From Fontibacillus phaseoli (lineage in GTDB: Bacteria > Bacillota > Bacilli > Paenibacillales > Paenibacillaceae), in contig NZ_QPJW01000015.1 of assembly GCF_003337355.1 (NCBI RefSeq), positions 1 through 64,000 of the forward strand: a DNA stretch of 64,000 nucleotides, in the 5' to 3' direction. Below the pieces are notes generated by a model, which ran no database searches, had not been told where the DNA came from, and saw only the letters and a program-made list of their open reading frames with translations. This document shows, in pieces, positions 61,103 to 64,000 of the stretch; position 1 is the first letter of the stretch, and each line of letters begins with the position of its first letter. The position numbers were made by a program, and so were the translations under genes.

Positions 61103-62353
61103 TCAAAAATATCGTTCTACCAACGCCTTGGCATAGATAATGCAGTTCTCCAGCGTCGGAAAATTCATGATCTCCCCGGCAAAATAGATACCGTACTTGC
61201 CTTGCGCGCGTTCAAGTTGAGTATAGAACCCTCTCTGCAGCGCCGCCGTATCCACATGCGGAAAGTGATTCCAAGACTTCATCATGTAAAGCCGGATATT
61301 TTCCCCTCCCAGACTGGCAAGCGTAGCTTCAATACTCTCCCGCATCTCCGAATCGCTCATGCTATCATTTTGGGCCACGTATACGGTAATCAGATCACTC
61401 TCTGCCAGATCCGCCCACCTGTAATACCAAGCCATCATTCGTCCTCTGCGATCCGGTCCCATGTTGCCCGGAATGTACCCTGACAGCTTGGGGATGTTGT
61501 CAACCCTATAAGCATAAACACGAAATCGTTCAAAAACGATTTTCTCCATCAGCTTGCGGTCTTCCGCATCAAGATTGGTTTTGTCCGGCAGGTCGTGTAG
61601 TGAGGCTGTATAAATCACTTTGTCAAAATACAGTTCCCCTTGGTTCGTCTCCACCCTCACTTTACCCGGCTCCTCTTGTGCAATACGATTCACTTCGCAG
61701 GTGAGCCGCAGGTCCGAGGCCCTGTCGCCCATGCGCTTTATCAGTTCGGTCACTCCCTTGGGCCAGGAAATCATATGCGTGATTTCGATAAAGGACATCA
61801 AATTATCGAAATTGAGCAGCTTCATGACATAAGCGGCGGGAACCTCATCGATGCTGCCATAGCCGAAAGCGCTGAAATAGTGCATAAATACCTGTTTGAG
61901 TACAAACAATCCGTTTTCATCGCACCAGCTTGCAAAAGGCTTGCACAGGTCCGAAGGGATATCTTCCAGGCCCGGGGCTTTAATCGATTCATAGCGCCCA
62001 AACAGTGCCGGCAACCTCTTAAACTCTTTAGCAAAGTCTGCCATTTGCTCCTTGGGTACCTGCGAGATTCTGGTCCCTTCCCGGTTAAAAAAGCTTCGTT
62101 CCAGCAAAGGGCCGCTCTCCTTCAAATCGAATTCCTCCATCAACTCCATAGTCGATTTGTACGAGGGAAGCCCGATCAAAGCCCCCATTTCATAGGTTTT
62201 GCCCTTATATTCGATCGAGTGGCATTTGCCGCCTACCCGGTCTCCTTTTTCCATGATCGTCACGTGACGATACCCTTTCTTGGCTAACTCATAGGCGAGC
62301 GTTACCCCGGAGATTCCAGCTCCGACGATCCCGATCTTTTCATCCTTGATCAC
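61103..62353 (-). CDS. FAD-dependent amine oxidase family protein
   Basis: A 416-residue flavoprotein. It has the FAD dinucleotide motif GIVGAGISGVTLAYELAKKG (8-27) with EKGDRVGGKC after it, and a C-terminal FAD-contact segment YFAGEIMNFPTLENC. The family includes amine oxidases, phytoene desaturases and protoporphyrinogen oxidases; the substrate is not readable. The start is GTG, with AAGGAGATG about 9 nt ahead. A decayed transposase lies directly upstream and overlaps by a few bases. Confidence 0.8.
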   Translation of the reverse strand: MIKDEKIGIVGAGISGVTLAYELAKKGYRHVTIMEKGDRVGGKCHSIEYKGKTYEMGALIGLPSYKSTMELMEEFDLKESGPLLERSFFNREGTRISQVPKEQMADFAKEFKRLPALFGRYESIKAPGLEDIPSDLCKPFASWCDENGLFVLKQVFMHYFSAFGYGSIDEVPAAYVMKLLNFDNLMSFIEITHMISWPKGVTELIKRMGDRASDLRLTCEVNRIAQEEPGKVRVETNQGELYFDKVIYTASLHDLPDKTNLDAEDRKLMEKIVFERFRVYAYRVDNIPKLSGYIPGNMGPDRRGRMMAWYYRWADLAESDLITVYVAQNDSMSDSEMRESIEATLASLGGENIRLYMMKSWNHFPHVDTAALQRGFYTQLERAQGKYGIYFAGEIMNFPTLENCIIYAKALVERYF

Positions 62354-62369
62354 AATTCATCATCTCCTT

Positions 62370-63043
62370 GTATATAACCAGAGCGGCAATGGTTCCTGAA
62401 CGCCGCTGAAATCAAGCACCTTATCGGAAGGAGTTTTCCCTTATGGCTTCCCCGCTCCCACGTTGTCGAGAATTCCTGGCCCTTGTTGGTGACCAGATTA
62501 TCGATCCTCAAATGAAAAGTTCGAAGCAGCGGTATGATCTTCATCCGCATAAATTCGATAAGCTGAATGCTTGATTTCCGATTGTACAGCTTCACCAGCG
62601 CCAGCCTCGAATAGGAATCCAGAGTAACGTACTGATATACCTTACCGACCTTCGGAAAACTGCCTATGTATTGAATAGCCTGAAAACAAATATAGCCGGG
62701 GTACGCATGAGCGGGATCCTTCATATATACGTCTTGGCCCATCCTGCGGAAACCGAAGAACATATTGCAAAATGGTTCTCTCCGTTTTTCTATCTACCTG
62801 GTTCGGCATCGCCGGTTTGCGTTCTTTCTTGCCGAGACCGGCTATTCCCTGCTGCATGTAGGCGTTATACCACCGGTAATACAGCGTTCTGGAAATTCCG
62901 AACTCCTTGCAGGTTTTAGCCACATTCCCTCCGGTCATACCGTGCAGAATCACTTGGTATTTTTGACTCTCATTCAAGGGTTTCGCCGCCTTCCAGACCC
63001 ACCTATTACTTAATAGGTTAGTGATGCAGGCGGAATCCAACAA
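62370..63043 (-). mobile_element. Decayed IS3/IS481-type transposase
   Basis: Two frames are left. The first (63043 to about 62725) has a helix-turn-helix, GGNVAKTCKEFGISRTLYYR. The second (about 62760-62370) is DDE-core-like: YIGSFPKVGKVYQYVTLDSY and LRIDNLVTNKGQEFSTTWER. A block between them is missing, a frameshift separates them, the first catalytic Asp is not seen, and the 3' end is absent. No inverted repeats were found, so this is a dead remnant. Confidence 0.8.
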
Positions 63044-63148
63044 TGAGATGAGTTACATATTCGCCTTCGACCTGATTTGTGATAAAATAATTCGTGTTTG
63101 TGAAAAGAAAAGCTGCAAGCGATAAGAACATAGAGAGGAACGTCCCCA

Positions 63149-63718
63149 TTGGCACAGTTGTTTTACAAATATGGAGCGATGAACAGCGGCAAATCGATCG
63201 AAATTTTGAAGGTTGCCCACAACTATGAAGAGCAGAACAAGCCTGTCCTTATTTTTACTTCGGCCGTTGATAACCGGGATGAAGTGGGCTATGTTTCGTC
63301 CCGGATCGGATTGCGCAGAGAAGCGATTCCGATTTACGAAGATACCGATATTTTTGTCACCGTCCGGGATCACAGTCCAAGGCTGTACTGTGTCCTTATT
63401 GACGAATGCCAATTCCTGAACGAAGGCAGCATCCGACAATTGGTCCGGATTGTCGATGAACTGGATATTCCGGTCATGGCGTTCGGACTGAAAAACGATT
63501 TTCAAAACCAATTATTCGAGGGAAGCCGCCAATTGCTGATCTATGCCGATAAAATCGAAGAAATGAAAACAATCTGCTGGTTTTGCGCGCGCAAGGCGAC
63601 GATGAATCTGCGAGTGGAAAACGGGAAGCCGGTCTATACCGGCGAACAGATTCAAATCGGCGGCAACGAATCCTACTACCCGGTATGCCGTAAGTGTCAT
63701 ACCAATCCGCCGCTATAA
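63149..63718 (+). CDS. tdk: Thymidine kinase Tdk
   Basis: A 189-residue salvage kinase that phosphorylates thymidine to dTMP. The P-loop is GAMNSGKS (residues 9-16) and the catalytic Glu is in DECQF. The lasso and zinc site include CWFC and CRKCH (near 144-184). The start is TTG, with GAGAGGAAC about 10 nt ahead. A terminator follows the gene. Confidence 0.94.
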   Translation: MAQLFYKYGAMNSGKSIEILKVAHNYEEQNKPVLIFTSAVDNRDEVGYVSSRIGLRREAIPIYEDTDIFVTVRDHSPRLYCVLIDECQFLNEGSIRQLVRIVDELDIPVMAFGLKNDFQNQLFEGSRQLLIYADKIEEMKTICWFCARKATMNLRVENGKPVYTGEQIQIGGNESYYPVCRKCHTNPPL

Positions 63719-63740
63719 CCAGGCACTTTTATTATGGCAA

Positions 63741-63778
63741 GAGCCCCGAACCATAGAAATCCCGGTTCGGGGCTCTTT
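63741..63778 (+). terminator. Terminator after tdk
   Basis: GAGCCCCGAACC (63741-63752) and GGTTCGGGGCTC (63764-63775) form a 12-bp stem, followed by TTT. It lies 23 nt after tdk and separates it from the convergent partial gene. Confidence 0.8.
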
Positions 63779-63794
63779 ACTGTTTTTATATCCG

Positions 63795-64000
63795 TTAATC
63801 CATATCGTAGATCGTACCGACTTTAAGTCCGTAAAGCTCATTGTAAATCTTTTCGGCATAGGCGTCCGTCATACCCGCTATGTAGTCGATGATCATGTGC
63901 TCCCAGGTCCAAATCGGATCGGCCTGCTGCTGATCCCGGTCAAACCGGCGCAGCCAGTCCCCGGGAATGATCGATTTCGAGGTAACGGGGTCAACGAAGG
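63795..64000 (-). CDS. HD-domain phosphohydrolase, 3' end only
   Basis: The last 67 codons of a minus-strand gene that continues past the window end. The readable tail has DWLRRFDRDQQQADPIW and IIDYIAGMTDAYAEKIYNEL, ending in YDMD. IIDYIAGMTDAYA is the C-terminal motif of dGTPase-like HD proteins, which hydrolyse dNTPs. The rest of the gene is needed to name it with certainty. Confidence 0.6.
   Translation of the reverse strand, partial: FVDPVTSKSIIPGDWLRRFDRDQQQADPIWTWEHMIIDYIAGMTDAYAEKIYNELYGLKVGTIYDMD

Overview
The window looks like chromosomal DNA of a member of the Paenibacillaceae (Paenibacillus or a close relative). The reasons are its roughly 50% GC composition, Bacillus-type genes (dgkB, yerB, yerC, ykaA, the short PurL with a separate PurS), strong AGGAGG ribosome binding sites, sporulation-type proteins, a FapR site and a guanine riboswitch. 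No rRNA, tRNA or CRISPR array was found. This assignment comes from recognising protein families by eye; no database search was run.

Layout. 0.4-2.8 kb: dgkB, a CbiX-type chelatase and yerC on the minus strand. 3.0-11.3 kb: housekeeping and membrane genes, namely a YqfQ-like coat protein, corA, pit-ykaA phosphate transport, the YerB lipoprotein, DoxX, a LigB-type dioxygenase, an alpha/beta hydrolase and a DUF1129 protein. 11.4-12.8 kb: a secreted erythromycin-esterase-like protein. 12.8-16.4 kb: a five-gene operon with two ABC transporters and a YtrA-type GntR repressor, preceded by a palindromic operator. 16.5-17.0 kb: several interspersed and tandem repeats. 17.0-18.7 kb: ilvA and a small gene. 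18.8-33.6 kb: the complete de novo purine operon purEKBCSQLFMNHD on the minus strand, with a promoter, guanine aptamer and riboswitch terminator upstream of purE. The operon is unusual in holding hairpin terminators after purB and purH and a 680-bp repeat-filled gap between purM and purF.

33.7-42.3 kb: repeats, a universal stress protein, a DUF1294 gene without an ordinary start codon, an unlisted 45-residue gene, topB, a DUF4183 protein, a FapR-controlled beta-ketoacyl-ACP synthase III, a DMT exporter and a two-domain sulfurtransferase. 42.3-48.1 kb is accessory DNA of resistance type: an aminoglycoside-phosphotransferase-like kinase, the broken tail of a second sulfurtransferase, a VOC protein, and a PadR / helical-sensor-pentapeptide / DrrA / DrrB operon with a palindromic operator over its promoter.

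48.4-60.9 kb: an ECF sigma factor with its membrane anti-sigma factor, a zinc-ribbon protein, a secreted coiled-coil protein behind a LexA-like box and a leader terminator, a SUFU-domain protein, a three-gene XpaC-like / VWA / TelA operon, a Cys-rich pentapeptide protein, a Fur-controlled flavodoxin operon and a frameshifted membrane-protein gene. 61.1-64 kb: a flavin amine oxidase, a decayed transposase, tdk and the 3' end of an HD-domain phosphohydrolase gene.

The best candidates for poorly described biology are the PadR-pentapeptide-DrrAB operon, the XpaC/VWA/TelA operon, and the mirrored four-unit intergenic repeats present twice with the same layout.
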